Assembly: GCF_017876795.1 (NCBI RefSeq)
Contig: NZ_JAGIOR010000003.1
Span: 372,001-436,000, forward strand
DNA length: 64,000 bases
From: Rhizobium leguminosarum
Lineage (GTDB): Bacteria; Pseudomonadota; Alphaproteobacteria; Rhizobiales; Rhizobiaceae
Reading direction: 5' to 3'
Below, piece after piece: positions 33,604 through 42,324 of the stretch; positions within the stretch are counted from its first letter, which is position 1; the number at the start of each line of letters is the position of its first letter. Both the position numbers and the translations under genes were made by a program. The notes beneath the pieces were generated by a model. It did not search any database and was not told the DNA's origin. It was given only the letters and a program-made list of their open reading frames with translations.

Positions 33604-34539
33604 TCAACGCGTGAGCGCCGGGTCCATCGTGCGCCATGCCGTTGCAATGGCTTCAAGAGCCTCTTGCGCCTCCGGAATGGCCCGGCGCTTAGAGACGAAG
33701 CCATGGATCTGTCCAGGCCAGGTGTGGCTTGTGGCCTGGGCTTCTGAACTGAGCCGCTCGGCATAAAGGGCCCCTTCGTCAAACAGCACGTCGTGGCCGG
33801 CAAGGATCACAACGGCGGGCGCCACGCCCGCCAGTGACGCCGCGCGAAGCGGCGAGGCCCGCCAGTCGGATCCCCTAGCAGGGTCCGGCAGATAGTGGTC
33901 CCGGAACCATCTCATAGCCGCTGCAGTCAGGCCGAAACCCTCGTCGTAGCGCAAGTAGCTGTCGGTTTCCTGCAACTGGTCGGTCACCGGATAGATCAAC
34001 ACCTGACCGATGACAGCCGGCACCTGTCCGTCGCGCGCCAGCAGAGCGATAACGGCGGCGAGATTTCCGCCCGCGCTGTCGCCGCCAACGACAATTCGCG
34101 CTGGATCGATGCCGAGCGCACCAGCCTGATCCGTCATCCAGACGAGCGCGGCTGCGCAATCTTCGATCGCTGCCGGAAAGGGATGTTCCGGGGCCAGGCG
34201 GTAGTCGGGCGAGATCACGACCGCGCCAATCATATTGGCAAGCGTCCGGCAGATGTCCTCATGGGTTTCCGGCGCGCCGATCACAAAGCCGCCGCCATGG
34301 AGATAAAGCAAGGCCGGCGCCCCTTGGCGCGGCGCGGTGCGGCCGCGCCATATCTTCAACCGGATTGCGCCGGCATGTCGTTCCAACATCTCGGCCACAT
34401 CCTCGAGCGGCCACTGGATATCTGCGAAACCGTCCAGATATTGTTGCCGCGCCAGCGCCGGCGTGCAGCTTTCCACGGGCTCTTGCGGATCGCCCGGCCA
34501 TGCCAATGCGCGTTCTGCGGATTCATCCAGGTGCGTCAT
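33604..34539 (-). CDS. Alpha/beta hydrolase (hormone-sensitive-lipase family)
   Basis: 311 residues. The oxyanion motif HGGGF lies near residue 80, the nucleophile elbow GDSAGG near 155, an acid Asp in ILAGHDVLFDEG, and the catalytic His in QIHGFVS. This is the HSL/type IV esterase layout; these enzymes hydrolyse short-chain or bulky esters in the cytoplasm. The ATG overlaps the stop of the upstream oxidoreductase gene (ATGA), so the two are coupled. In a sugar locus it could remove acetyl, feruloyl or similar groups, or open a lactone; the sequence does not say which. Confidence 0.85.
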   Translation of the reverse strand: MTHLDESAERALAWPGDPQEPVESCTPALARQQYLDGFADIQWPLEDVAEMLERHAGAIRLKIWRGRTAPRQGAPALLYLHGGGFVIGAPETHEDICRTLANMIGAVVISPDYRLAPEHPFPAAIEDCAAALVWMTDQAGALGIDPARIVVGGDSAGGNLAAVIALLARDGQVPAVIGQVLIYPVTDQLQETDSYLRYDEGFGLTAAAMRWFRDHYLPDPARGSDWRASPLRAASLAGVAPAVVILAGHDVLFDEGALYAERLSSEAQATSHTWPGQIHGFVSKRRAIPEAQEALEAIATAWRTMDPALTR

Positions 34540-35666
34540 GCGAGCAGGCTCCGTGCTTCGTCTTCCCGCAATTCGCTTGGCTGGGCGACAGTACTTGGAA
34601 TGGTCTGCGCGACACCGGTTTCACCTGCCCGGAGAATTGCTTCCATGACGTCTAGCACATGCAGCGCGAGATCGCCCGAAGCGCGGGGCGTACGGCCTTC
34701 GATGATGGCGCGGGCGAGATCGGCAAGACCAAGCATCCGATAGTTGGCGCGGTCCGGTGCTGCGATCGGCCAGTTGACGGCACCGAAGAGTTCGCCTGAT
34801 GTATCGGTTTCCTGCCAGGGCGCGCCACGACTGGAGAGTGCGACACGGCCGCCGAAATTGTCAGGGTCGGGCAGGCGCAGCGATCCTTCGGTGCCGTGGA
34901 GCTCAATGGGGTGGTTGGAGTGGCGGAAGACGTCCCAGGAGGTGCCGAAGGTGATTGTGGCGCCGCAATCAAATTCCAGCAGCGAAAGCACGCTGGTCGG
35001 CGTTCCCACTTTGAACCTGGTGCCCTGCTTCGGCCCCTCGGCGGTGATGAGCCGCTCTTCCTGCCCGCTTGTGGCAACGGCCTGCACACGGCGGATCGGC
35101 CCCATCAGATTGACCATCATCGTGAGATAGTAGGGACCCATATCCATGACCGGGCCGGCACCGGCCTGATAGTAGAAGCTGGGGTCCGGATGCCAGTGCT
35201 CCATGCCGCGGCCCATCATGAAGGCCGTTCCCGTCACCAGCTTGCCGATGGCGCCGGCTTCCATCTGCCGCCGGGCATGCCGTCCGGCTGCCCCCAGGAA
35301 GGTGTCCGGCGCCGAACCGAGCATGAGGCCCTTTTCGGCGGCCGCATCCACCAGCCGGCGTCCTTCCGCGGCGGTAACGCCGAGCGGCTTCTCGGTAAAG
35401 ACATGTTTGCCCGCCGACAACGCCCGCATCGAGACGTCGAAATGGGCAGCCGGGATCGTCAAGTTGAGGATGAGGTCGATGTTCTTGTCGTCAATGAGGG
35501 CATCAACGTCGGCGGCCTGCAGGTTGAACTCAGCGGCGCGGCGCTTGGCGGCGTCTGCATTGAGATCGGCACAGGCGGTGATTTCGACGCCGCGAAACAG
35601 TGGCGCATTGCGCATATAGGCGAGCGAAATATTGCCGCATCCCACAACGCCGATCTTGAGTTTCAT
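34536..35666 (-). CDS. Gfo/Idh/MocA-family oxidoreductase
   Basis: 376 residues from the ATG of MKLKIGVVGCG, preceded by GGAAGGGA; the frame extends upstream without a better start. The N-terminal Rossmann fold has GVVGCGNISLAYMRN. The EKP motif is in GKHVFTEKPLGVT, and the C-terminal alpha/beta domain contains the usual YYQAGAGPVMDMGPYYL segment. These NAD(P)-dependent enzymes oxidise sugars, inositols or their keto derivatives. Divergent from the TIM-barrel gene at 35955, with which it probably shares a pathway. Confidence 0.88.
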   Translation of the reverse strand: MKLKIGVVGCGNISLAYMRNAPLFRGVEITACADLNADAAKRRAAEFNLQAADVDALIDDKNIDLILNLTIPAAHFDVSMRALSAGKHVFTEKPLGVTAAEGRRLVDAAAEKGLMLGSAPDTFLGAAGRHARRQMEAGAIGKLVTGTAFMMGRGMEHWHPDPSFYYQAGAGPVMDMGPYYLTMMVNLMGPIRRVQAVATSGQEERLITAEGPKQGTRFKVGTPTSVLSLLEFDCGATITFGTSWDVFRHSNHPIELHGTEGSLRLPDPDNFGGRVALSSRGAPWQETDTSGELFGAVNWPIAAPDRANYRMLGLADLARAIIEGRTPRASGDLALHVLDVMEAILRAGETGVAQTIPSTVAQPSELREDEARSLLA

Positions 35667-35954
35667 TTCATTGGTCCCTTCCATTGAGAACCTGACCTTG
35701 CCGTTTGATGTTTGGAGAGTTATGTGCAAGCAATAATTTATGTTGACGCACGCTAACATTTTCCCCTACGAAATGACAAGACGTTGGCAGGCGTCGCAAT
35801 CCCAGACGAAGAGCACCTCGTTCGGGAGTTCGACATCCTCCTTGAAGAATGCTTTTCGGCAATGCCGGGCGCCAAGTGCCGCCAGTGATCGTCTGCGCGA
35901 AAGCATCGGCTTCGGTAAATCGGCTGTCACCATCGGATAGGTCAGGACCAAGAA

Positions 35955-36773
35955 ATGAACAATGCTGCGCTGAAGATCGGCTGCCAGACATTCACCTGGG
36001 AAATGCTGGGCAAGGGTTGGAGCGGCGGGCCGGATGATCTGGTGCGCGCCATCGCCGATGGCGGATATGCCGGTCTCGAAATCACCGACACGATGATTGG
36101 TCACTACGCGCTCGATCCTGCGGGCTTTGCCCGCACCCTCTCGAATGCCGGTCTGACGCTGGTTTCCTTTGCCTTCGGCTCCGCCAGCGGCTTCACGTTG
36201 GCGGAAAAGATCGCCTCCGATCTGGAGACGGCGCGGCGATGGGTGGATTTCGTCGCGAACTTTCCCGGTGCGATGGTGTCGATGGGGTCGGCCACCGTCG
36301 TCTCGGATGGCTCGCGCGATGAGAAGTTCGCCATCGCGGCGGAGTGCTACAATCGTGCGATCGAGATCGGTCGGTCGGCCGGCGTCGCCGTTGCCGTCCA
36401 CCCGTCCTCGCACCACAATACGCTCCTCTTCACCCGGAACGATTATGACCGCCTGTTTGCTCTCTTGGATCCACGGGTGGGTTGGGTGCCGGACACCGGC
36501 CATATCCTGCGTGGCGGCCAAGCGATCGACGAAACACTGGCGGCCCACCGGGACCGTATCCGCTACGTGCATCTGAAGGATGTCGACGCCGGCGGGATCT
36601 GGGCGATGCTCGGCGAAGGCGTCTGCGACGTAGCCGGCGTGATTTCGTCCGTTCGGGATGCGCCGGAGTTCACAGGCTGGATCGTGGTGGAGGAAGAGTC
36701 GGACCATGCCGGAACCGATCCGGCCGCGGCTGTTCGCGTCAACCGTGAGACGCTTCGACAACTGGGGTTCTAG
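35955..36773 (+). CDS. Sugar phosphate isomerase/epimerase (xylose-isomerase-like TIM barrel)
   Basis: 272 residues with the AP endonuclease 2/xylose isomerase-like fold: CQTFTWEMLG at the start, VAVHPSSHHNTLL, VPDTGHILRGG, YVHLKDVDAGG and IVVEEES, which supply metal-binding His, Asp and Glu residues. Such proteins are isomerases, epimerases or dehydratases of sugars, inositols and keto-sugars. It lies between two minus-strand genes and is divergently arranged with the Gfo/Idh/MocA oxidoreductase. Confidence 0.85.
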   Translation: MNNAALKIGCQTFTWEMLGKGWSGGPDDLVRAIADGGYAGLEITDTMIGHYALDPAGFARTLSNAGLTLVSFAFGSASGFTLAEKIASDLETARRWVDFVANFPGAMVSMGSATVVSDGSRDEKFAIAAECYNRAIEIGRSAGVAVAVHPSSHHNTLLFTRNDYDRLFALLDPRVGWVPDTGHILRGGQAIDETLAAHRDRIRYVHLKDVDAGGIWAMLGEGVCDVAGVISSVRDAPEFTGWIVVEEESDHAGTDPAAAVRVNRETLRQLGF

Positions 36774-36865
36774 CCGACCTCGCTTCGGCCGGCATCGGCC
36801 GAAGCCTTCCACATGCGACAATGCCGCTCCTGGCTCGCGGCTGAATTGGCGAGGCTGCCTGCCGG

Positions 36866-37627
36866 TCACGCGTAGCGCACCTCGACGCCGAGCTTGTCCA
36901 GCCGGTGGCGAATGCTGTGCGGCATGTTGCTGTCTGTGATGATCAGATCGACGCGCGACAGCGAGAAGGCTTTGGAGGAGGCGCCGATGTCAAATTTGCT
37001 CGAATCCGCTACAAGCACGACGCGCCGGGCCATGCGAACCAGATTGCGCTTGGTCCGCGCAATATCCTCGGAGACATCGACGACGTCGAAGGCCTGATCG
37101 ATCGCGTGGGCGCTGACAAAGGCCTGGTGGGCGACGAGACCGCCGACCGCCTTGTCGGAGTCCGAGACGATTGTGCTGACGGTGCTGGGAAAAACCCGGC
37201 CGCCGATCATGTGCACGTCAAGTCCCGGCCGGTACATCAGATGCTGCGCGATGTTCATCGCCGTCGTCGCAACCACGACGTTGTTGACCGGCGGCATCTG
37301 CATGGCCACCTGCAGCAGCGTCGAACCGCTGTCGAACACGATCGACTGGTTGTCGATGATCTGCCGCGCGGCCATCTGGGCGATCCGCCGCTTCGCATCG
37401 AAATTACGCTGCATGCGTTCCTCGAAGGCTGCGGCAGGCGAGTCGGACGGCAGAGCGATTGCCCCGCCATGGGTTTTGATCAACTGCTTCTTGGCATCCA
37501 TGATCTCGAGGTCGGAGCGGATCGTGACTTCCGAGACTTCGAAGAATTCCGCGAGCTGGCGGGTGCGGGCCTGGCCGACCCGTTGAAGTTCCAGCATGAT
37601 CTGCTGCCGCCTCTGTTCTGCAAGCAT
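36866..37627 (-). CDS. DeoR/GlpR-family transcriptional regulator
   Basis: 253 residues. N-terminal DeoR helix-turn-helix (MLAEQRRQQIMLELQRVGQARTRQLAEFFEVSEVTIRSDLEIM) followed by KTHGGAI and a DeoR C-terminal sensor domain (FDSGSTLLQVA, VVATTAMNIAQHL, VHMIGGRV, VLVADSSKF) that usually binds a phosphorylated sugar. Divergent from the aldolase-PfkB pair across a 266-bp gap containing GAAANCGAAA-type sites, so it is the likely repressor of those genes. Confidence 0.9.
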   Translation of the reverse strand: MLAEQRRQQIMLELQRVGQARTRQLAEFFEVSEVTIRSDLEIMDAKKQLIKTHGGAIALPSDSPAAAFEERMQRNFDAKRRIAQMAARQIIDNQSIVFDSGSTLLQVAMQMPPVNNVVVATTAMNIAQHLMYRPGLDVHMIGGRVFPSTVSTIVSDSDKAVGGLVAHQAFVSAHAIDQAFDVVDVSEDIARTKRNLVRMARRVVLVADSSKFDIGASSKAFSLSRVDLIITDSNMPHSIRHRLDKLGVEVRYA

Positions 37628-37893
37628 GTGCGATCCCGACTGCCGCTCGCGCCGTTGCGGTAACGCGACTTTTGAAAAACGAAAGCCAGCCGCGTGCTCT
37701 TACGGCTCCTTCTGCAGAAATAGCCCCGCGAAGCGAAAAAAGCACGCTAAAAAATCTCTTTCCGCGTGGAAACGAAAGAATTCGAAATATTGAACATTTG
37801 TTTGTTTTCGAGTTAGGGTTTTTCCAGCAACGAAGCCGTCAATCGCAAAGCCAGCAATCGCAAAAGCCAGCAATCGCAAAAGGAAGTATCGCC
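37628..37893. promoter_or_regulatory. Divergent deoR-aldolase control region with TTTCG-type sites and tandem repeats
   Basis: Candidate DeoR-type half-sites: GAAAAACGAAAG (37674-37685), GGAAACGAAAG (37768-37778) followed by TTCGAAATA, and GTTTTCGAG (37804-37812). Near the aldolase start three tandem copies of a 15-16-bp unit, CAATCGCAAAAGCCAG, span 37840-37884, directly before AAGGAAG and the ATG at 37894. The repeats would lie in the 5' leader of the mRNA. Confidence 0.5.
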
Positions 37894-38694
37894 ATGGGTC
37901 TCGGAACCAAAATCCGCCTCGCCCGCCTGTTCTCGAATCCATCGGGTCATTTGTTTGGAGGCGCGGTCGATCATTTCGTCGGTTATGGCAATGTTCGTGA
38001 GGGCGGGCTTGCCGATCTGCCGGGCGCGCTCAAACGCGTCATGGCGGGAGGCCCCGACTACATCAGCATCCAGCCTGGCGCCGCGCGGCACCTTTGGTCG
38101 GAATATGCCGGGAAGGCAGCCCTCGTCATTCAGGGTGGTTGCTTCACCGCCGACGACCGGATTCGCCAGCTCATTGCCACCCCGGAAGACGCGGTGCGCT
38201 ATGGTGCCGACGCCCTGGCTGTCGCCATTCCGGTGCGTGGCGCCACCGAAGGAGAGTACATCCGCTGGCTGACCGACACGGTCAACGCCGCCGCCCGCTA
38301 CGAGATGCCGGTCGTTGCCCACGTCTATCCCCGTGATTTCTCCGACGGCGGCAAGATCGTGTTTACCCCGGATGAAATTGCTTATGCGGTTCGCATCGGT
38401 TTCGAAGCCGGCGTCGACGTGATCAAGGTTGGCTACACCGGAGATTTCGAGTCCTTCCGGGAAACCGTCGCGACCTGCCCGATCCCGGTAGTGATCGCCG
38501 GCGGCCCGAAGACAGATACGCTGCTTGGGGCGCTCGTCCAGACCTCGGAAGCGTTGCGCGCTGGCGCCAAGGGGGCAGTCGTCGGCCGCAATCTCTGGGG
38601 GCACGGTGATACGACCATGGCTGCGCGCGCCTTCAAGCTCGTCATTCATAAGGGGATGGCGCCAGAAGAGGCACTGGCGGCTGCCAGGGCGTGA
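37894..38694 (+). CDS. LacD/DeoC/FbaB-type class I aldolase
   Basis: 266 residues starting at MGLGTKIRLARLF (AAGGAAG upstream). The TIM barrel has the Schiff-base Lys178 in VDVIKVGYTGDFESF, followed by PVVIAGGPK for phosphate binding, and AHVYPRDF near 143-149. This is the pattern of DhnA/LacD-type class I aldolases that cleave ketose 1-phosphates or 1,6-bisphosphates. Stop and next start are 3 bp apart, so it is tightly coupled to the PfkB kinase, which presumably makes its substrate. Regulated by the divergent DeoR protein, by position. Confidence 0.85.
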   Translation: MGLGTKIRLARLFSNPSGHLFGGAVDHFVGYGNVREGGLADLPGALKRVMAGGPDYISIQPGAARHLWSEYAGKAALVIQGGCFTADDRIRQLIATPEDAVRYGADALAVAIPVRGATEGEYIRWLTDTVNAAARYEMPVVAHVYPRDFSDGGKIVFTPDEIAYAVRIGFEAGVDVIKVGYTGDFESFRETVATCPIPVVIAGGPKTDTLLGALVQTSEALRAGAKGAVVGRNLWGHGDTTMAARAFKLVIHKGMAPEEALAAARA

Positions 38695-38697
38695 GAC

Positions 38698-39639
38698 ATG
38701 TCGCACTCGCTCCAGGTTCTGGGCTTCGGTGCCCTGGCAATCGATGACATCATCTATGTCGATCGGGGGCTTTCGGCCGGCAAGGGCAAGGTGACGAAGC
38801 GGACGACGGACCATGGCGGCAACGTGGCGACGGCTCTTGTCGCCGTCGCCCGGCTTGGCGGGCACGCCGGCTTCATCGGATGGCTCGGAGATGAGCCTGC
38901 GGCCGATCTGGCCGGTGCCGAGCTCGAGCGCGAAGGCGTGGATATATCCCTGGCGCCACGCCATGCCGCTGCCGCGCCGATCCGCTCGGTAATCACGGTC
39001 GGCCCTGACGGCGACCGGTTCATAGCCTATGACGACGATGTGCTGCACGGTACGTCGGACGCGCTGCCCGACGATGTTTTGATGCGGGCCCCGGTTCTGC
39101 TGATCGATGGTTACGCGACGCACTCGGAAAGCGTGGTGGCACGGGCGCGTGCGCTTGGCCTGGCCGTGATAGCCGATATCGAATGGACGGTCGGTGCCGC
39201 GACGGACCGAATTCTCACCTTTGCTGACCATCTGGTGCTGCCGCTCGTTTTCGCCAGAGAGCATACCGGCGAGGACGATCCAGCGATCATCCTGGAGAAG
39301 CTTTGGTCAACGGATCGGTCCGCTGTTGTCCTGACCGATGGCGAACGAGGCACCTACCTGCGCCAGAAAGGCGACGCCACAAGGTGGCATTTGCCGGCCT
39401 ATCAGGTTCAGGCGGTCGACACGACCGGCGCCGGCGATTGTTTTCACGGTGCCTACGCTCTTGCGCTTGCTGAGGGTAAGAGCCCGCTCGATTGCGTTGC
39501 CTATGCCACGACGGCTGCCGCCATTTCCGTGACCGCACGGGGAGGGCGCAGAGGCCTGCCGGACCATCGGACATGCCTGGCATGGATGGCGGCGGAAAAT
39601 GCGCCCGCGCCGCGCCCGATTCCAGGACATCACGATTAG
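38698..39639 (+). CDS. PfkB-family sugar kinase
   Basis: 313 residues. N-terminal ribokinase-fold segment (GFGALAIDDIIYVDRG, GGNVATALVAVARLGGHAGFIGWLGDEPAAD) and the C-terminal anion-hole/catalytic motif DTTGAGDCFHGAYALAL with the catalytic Asp. ATP-dependent phosphorylation of a sugar, sugar acid or sugar phosphate. By eye, GGNVATA and the ending ARGGRRGLPD resemble the sulfofructose-kinase (YihV) branch, but this is not decisive. It pairs with the upstream aldolase as a kinase-aldolase module. Confidence 0.87.
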   Translation: MSHSLQVLGFGALAIDDIIYVDRGLSAGKGKVTKRTTDHGGNVATALVAVARLGGHAGFIGWLGDEPAADLAGAELEREGVDISLAPRHAAAAPIRSVITVGPDGDRFIAYDDDVLHGTSDALPDDVLMRAPVLLIDGYATHSESVVARARALGLAVIADIEWTVGAATDRILTFADHLVLPLVFAREHTGEDDPAIILEKLWSTDRSAVVLTDGERGTYLRQKGDATRWHLPAYQVQAVDTTGAGDCFHGAYALALAEGKSPLDCVAYATTAAAISVTARGGRRGLPDHRTCLAWMAAENAPAPRPIPGHHD

Positions 39640-39966
39640 CGCGGGGTAGTACGTGCCGACGTAGTCCACCGCGCGAGCGGAGTCGCACGGCTGATTGTAA
39701 GGGGCTGAAAGATCCTTCAATAGCTGCCGTCCACGCTGTAAAAATTACGCGCGTAAAAAAATATTATTGCGCAAAAAGTCGGCATTAGCGGAATAAACAT
39801 AAATTATATCAATTAGATATAGCGAGTAGTCGATAACGCATGACGGTTTGACCGCGATTCTTTTGTTGACTTTGAAGCTCAGGCCTGAGCCTTCTAGTCG
39901 AAAGGATCGGCGACGGTGGGGAGCGCCGTTTGAAGATGTGATCCGGACTGATAGGGAGGATGAGAC
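39640..39966. promoter_or_regulatory. Promoter region of the MalK-type ATPase gene with a 14-bp palindrome
   Basis: A 327-bp gap with no gene. It contains an AT-rich stretch (39738-39830), TTGACT (39866-39871) as a possible -35 and, immediately after it, the perfect palindrome GCTCAGGCCTGAGC (39877-39890), flanked further by AA and TT. A palindrome inside a promoter spacer is a typical repressor site. AGGGAGG lies close before the GTG/ATG region at 39967. Confidence 0.5.
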
Positions 39967-41115
39967 GTGGCTGTGGTTGTACTGGACAAAATCTGCAAGA
40001 CCTATGGAAACAGCTACCATGCCATCAAGGATCTGAGCCTGACGATCCATGATGGCGAGTTTCTGATCCTGGTCGGTCCATCCGGATGCGGAAAATCGAC
40101 CGCGCTTCGCATGATTGCCGGGCTTGAGGAAATCAGCAGTGGAACCTTGAGCATCGGCGGTCAGGACGTGGTCGATCTTGCGCCCAAGGACCGGGACATC
40201 GCCATGGTCTTTCAGAGTTATGCGCTTTATCCGCACATGACTGTGTTCGACAACATCGCCTTTTCGATGAAGCTGGCCGGAAAGACCAAGGTCGAGCGAA
40301 CCAAGCGCGTGCACGAGATCGCCAAGATCTTGCAGCTGGAAAGCTTGCTGGGCAACAAGCCCGCGCAGCTTTCCGGCGGCCAGCGCCAGCGTGTTGCGAT
40401 GGGCCGCGCCATGGTCCGCGAGCCCGCGGCATTCCTCATGGACGAACCGCTTTCCAACCTCGATGCCAAGCTGCGTGTTCAAATGCGAGCGGAGATCGCA
40501 AGCCTGCAGAGACAGCTGGGCGTGACGACGATTTACGTGACGCACGACCAGACTGAAGCCTTGACCATGGGCGATCGCGTCGCGGTGCTGAAGGGCGGCG
40601 TGCTCCAGCAGGTGGACACGCCCAAAGCCCTATATCACCGCCCGGTCAATGCGTTTGTCGCAGGCTTCATCGGGTCGCCGTCGATGAACCTATTCGAAGG
40701 GCGTCTGGAGGGCATGCGGATCCATCTGCCGGGTTTCTCCATCCCCTTGTCCGACGGCGCCTTTGAGCGGGCTCCCGGCCTTTCCGCCTTCGAGGGAAAG
40801 GCCCTGATCTTTGGGGTCAGGCCCGAGGATCTCTACGACAGCCAGTTGCCGTCTGGAGCCTCACATCCGACGATCCCGGTTGTCGTGAAATCGATCGAGG
40901 AGCTTGGCTCGGAGTTGATCGTGCATTTGAAGATCGACGCGGTTCGGATCGACTCGGGCGATCCCGACGCCGTCGAAGACTTGAGCGGGGCCGCCAACGC
41001 CGTCGCCCGCTTCGAAGCTGTCAGCGCGGTCGAGACGGGTCAATCGATCAATCTGGCAATCGACCCGGCGAAACTTCATTTTTTCCATCCTCAAACACAC
41101 ATGGCTTTGAACTGA
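39967..41115 (+). CDS. Sugar ABC transporter ATPase (MalK/UgpC type), orphan
   Basis: 382 residues. Nucleotide-binding domain with Walker A GPSGCGKST, Q-loop FQSYALYPHMTV, signature LSGGQRQRVAMGRA, Walker B LMDEPLSNLDA and H-loop VTHDQTEALTMGD. The C-terminal 140 residues form the MalK-type regulatory TOBE domain (FGVRPEDLYD). It would energise a CUT1 sugar importer. No permease gene is present nearby; the closest binding-protein gene (31242) is truncated by a transposon, so this ATPase may be its stranded partner or may serve other permeases. Confidence 0.92.
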   Translation: MAVVVLDKICKTYGNSYHAIKDLSLTIHDGEFLILVGPSGCGKSTALRMIAGLEEISSGTLSIGGQDVVDLAPKDRDIAMVFQSYALYPHMTVFDNIAFSMKLAGKTKVERTKRVHEIAKILQLESLLGNKPAQLSGGQRQRVAMGRAMVREPAAFLMDEPLSNLDAKLRVQMRAEIASLQRQLGVTTIYVTHDQTEALTMGDRVAVLKGGVLQQVDTPKALYHRPVNAFVAGFIGSPSMNLFEGRLEGMRIHLPGFSIPLSDGAFERAPGLSAFEGKALIFGVRPEDLYDSQLPSGASHPTIPVVVKSIEELGSELIVHLKIDAVRIDSGDPDAVEDLSGAANAVARFEAVSAVETGQSINLAIDPAKLHFFHPQTHMALN

Positions 41116-41247
41116 CCAGGGAAAGCCGAGAGGCGCTGATGGCGGTTCGGCCGGCAGAAGACGTCTTCGGCGCTTGACGTCTTGAAAGCCACTCCATTCG
41201 GCGCCGAAACCGGCGTTCATCTTCAACATCCGACAAAGGGCTTATCG

Positions 41248-42324
41248 ATGCCAGCAAAACAGGAACGACGCCTCCGCATCGGCGTACTGGGAGCCGGCCA
41301 GATTGCCCAGGCGGCGCACTTCGAGAGCTGCACGAAGGCTGCCAATGCCGATCTGTATGCGATCTGCGACGTAGCCGAGGATCTGCGCCAGCGTATGGCA
41401 ATCACTCATGGGGCTGGCAAAACCTATGACGACTACGACAAGATGCTGGCCGATCCCGACCTCGATGCCGTGATCATCGCGACCGCCGATGCCTTTCACG
41501 TCCCGGCCTCCATTCGCGCCCTTCAGGCGGGCAAGCATGTCCTGTGCGAGAAACCCGTCGGTGTCACCGTCGAGGAATGCCTTGAATTGAAGGCGGTGGT
41601 CGATCGGTCGGGAAAGGTGTTTCAAGTCGGGCATATGAAGCGTTTCGACGCAGGGCTCCAGGCGGCGAAATCCTTCATCCGCGATGAGATGGGTGAGATG
41701 GTTGCTCTGAAAGCATGGTATTGCGACAGCACCCACCGCTATCCGATGACCGATGCGGTCCAGCCCCTGATCGTGACCAGTGCCAATGCGCGAAAACCCT
41801 CCACCAATCCGAAAGCCGACCTGCGCCGCTACTATATGCTGGCGCATGGTTGCCACCTGATCGACACGGCACGGTATTTCGCCGGCGATATCGTTTCCGT
41901 CGCCGCTCGTCTGTCCGAGCGAGCCGGTATCTGGTGCTGGTTCGTCGACGTGGAATTTGCCTCCGGCACGCTCGGCCACCTCGATCTCACCGTGCAGGTG
42001 CGCATGGACTGGCACGAAGGTTTCCAGATCTACGGCAAGAACGGCAGCATTTTGGGCAAGACCTATAACCCGTGGTACTACAAGACCAGCGAGGTCGACA
42101 TTTTCCGGGAAGCCGACGGCACAACTCATCGCGTTCTCGGTGCCGATGGTCATTTCTACCGCCGTCAGGTCGAAGGCTTCGCCCGCACCATTCTGGATGG
42201 CGCAGTGATGGAAGGCGCCGACATCGATGATGGCTTGGCCTCCGTACGGGCGATGGTCGCCGTCGCGCGTTCCGTCGAAAGCGGCAAGGCGGTCGCGCTG
42301 GCTGACGTCACGGGTGGCGTTTGA
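41248..42324 (+). CDS. Gfo/Idh/MocA-family oxidoreductase
   Basis: 358 residues from MPAKQERRLRIGVLGAG (AAAGGG upstream). Rossmann motif GVLGAGQIAQAAH; EKP motif in GKHVLCEKPVGVTVEE; C-terminal domain with HLIDTARYFAGDIVSV and GFQIYGKNGSI. NAD(P)-dependent oxidation or reduction of a sugar-type substrate. The stop overlaps the start of the following TIM-barrel gene (TGATG). It begins a tight run of five catabolic genes to 45652. Confidence 0.88.
   Translation: MPAKQERRLRIGVLGAGQIAQAAHFESCTKAANADLYAICDVAEDLRQRMAITHGAGKTYDDYDKMLADPDLDAVIIATADAFHVPASIRALQAGKHVLCEKPVGVTVEECLELKAVVDRSGKVFQVGHMKRFDAGLQAAKSFIRDEMGEMVALKAWYCDSTHRYPMTDAVQPLIVTSANARKPSTNPKADLRRYYMLAHGCHLIDTARYFAGDIVSVAARLSERAGIWCWFVDVEFASGTLGHLDLTVQVRMDWHEGFQIYGKNGSILGKTYNPWYYKTSEVDIFREADGTTHRVLGADGHFYRRQVEGFARTILDGAVMEGADIDDGLASVRAMVAVARSVESGKAVALADVTGGV

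Noticed and set aside
37840..37884. Possible CRISPR-like repeats
   Set aside because: Three head-to-tail copies of about 15 bp without spacers; a tandem repeat, not a CRISPR array.
37813..39264. 483-codon minus-strand frame across aldolase and PfkB genes
   Set aside because: Covers two well-supported plus-strand genes and has the usual shadow composition.
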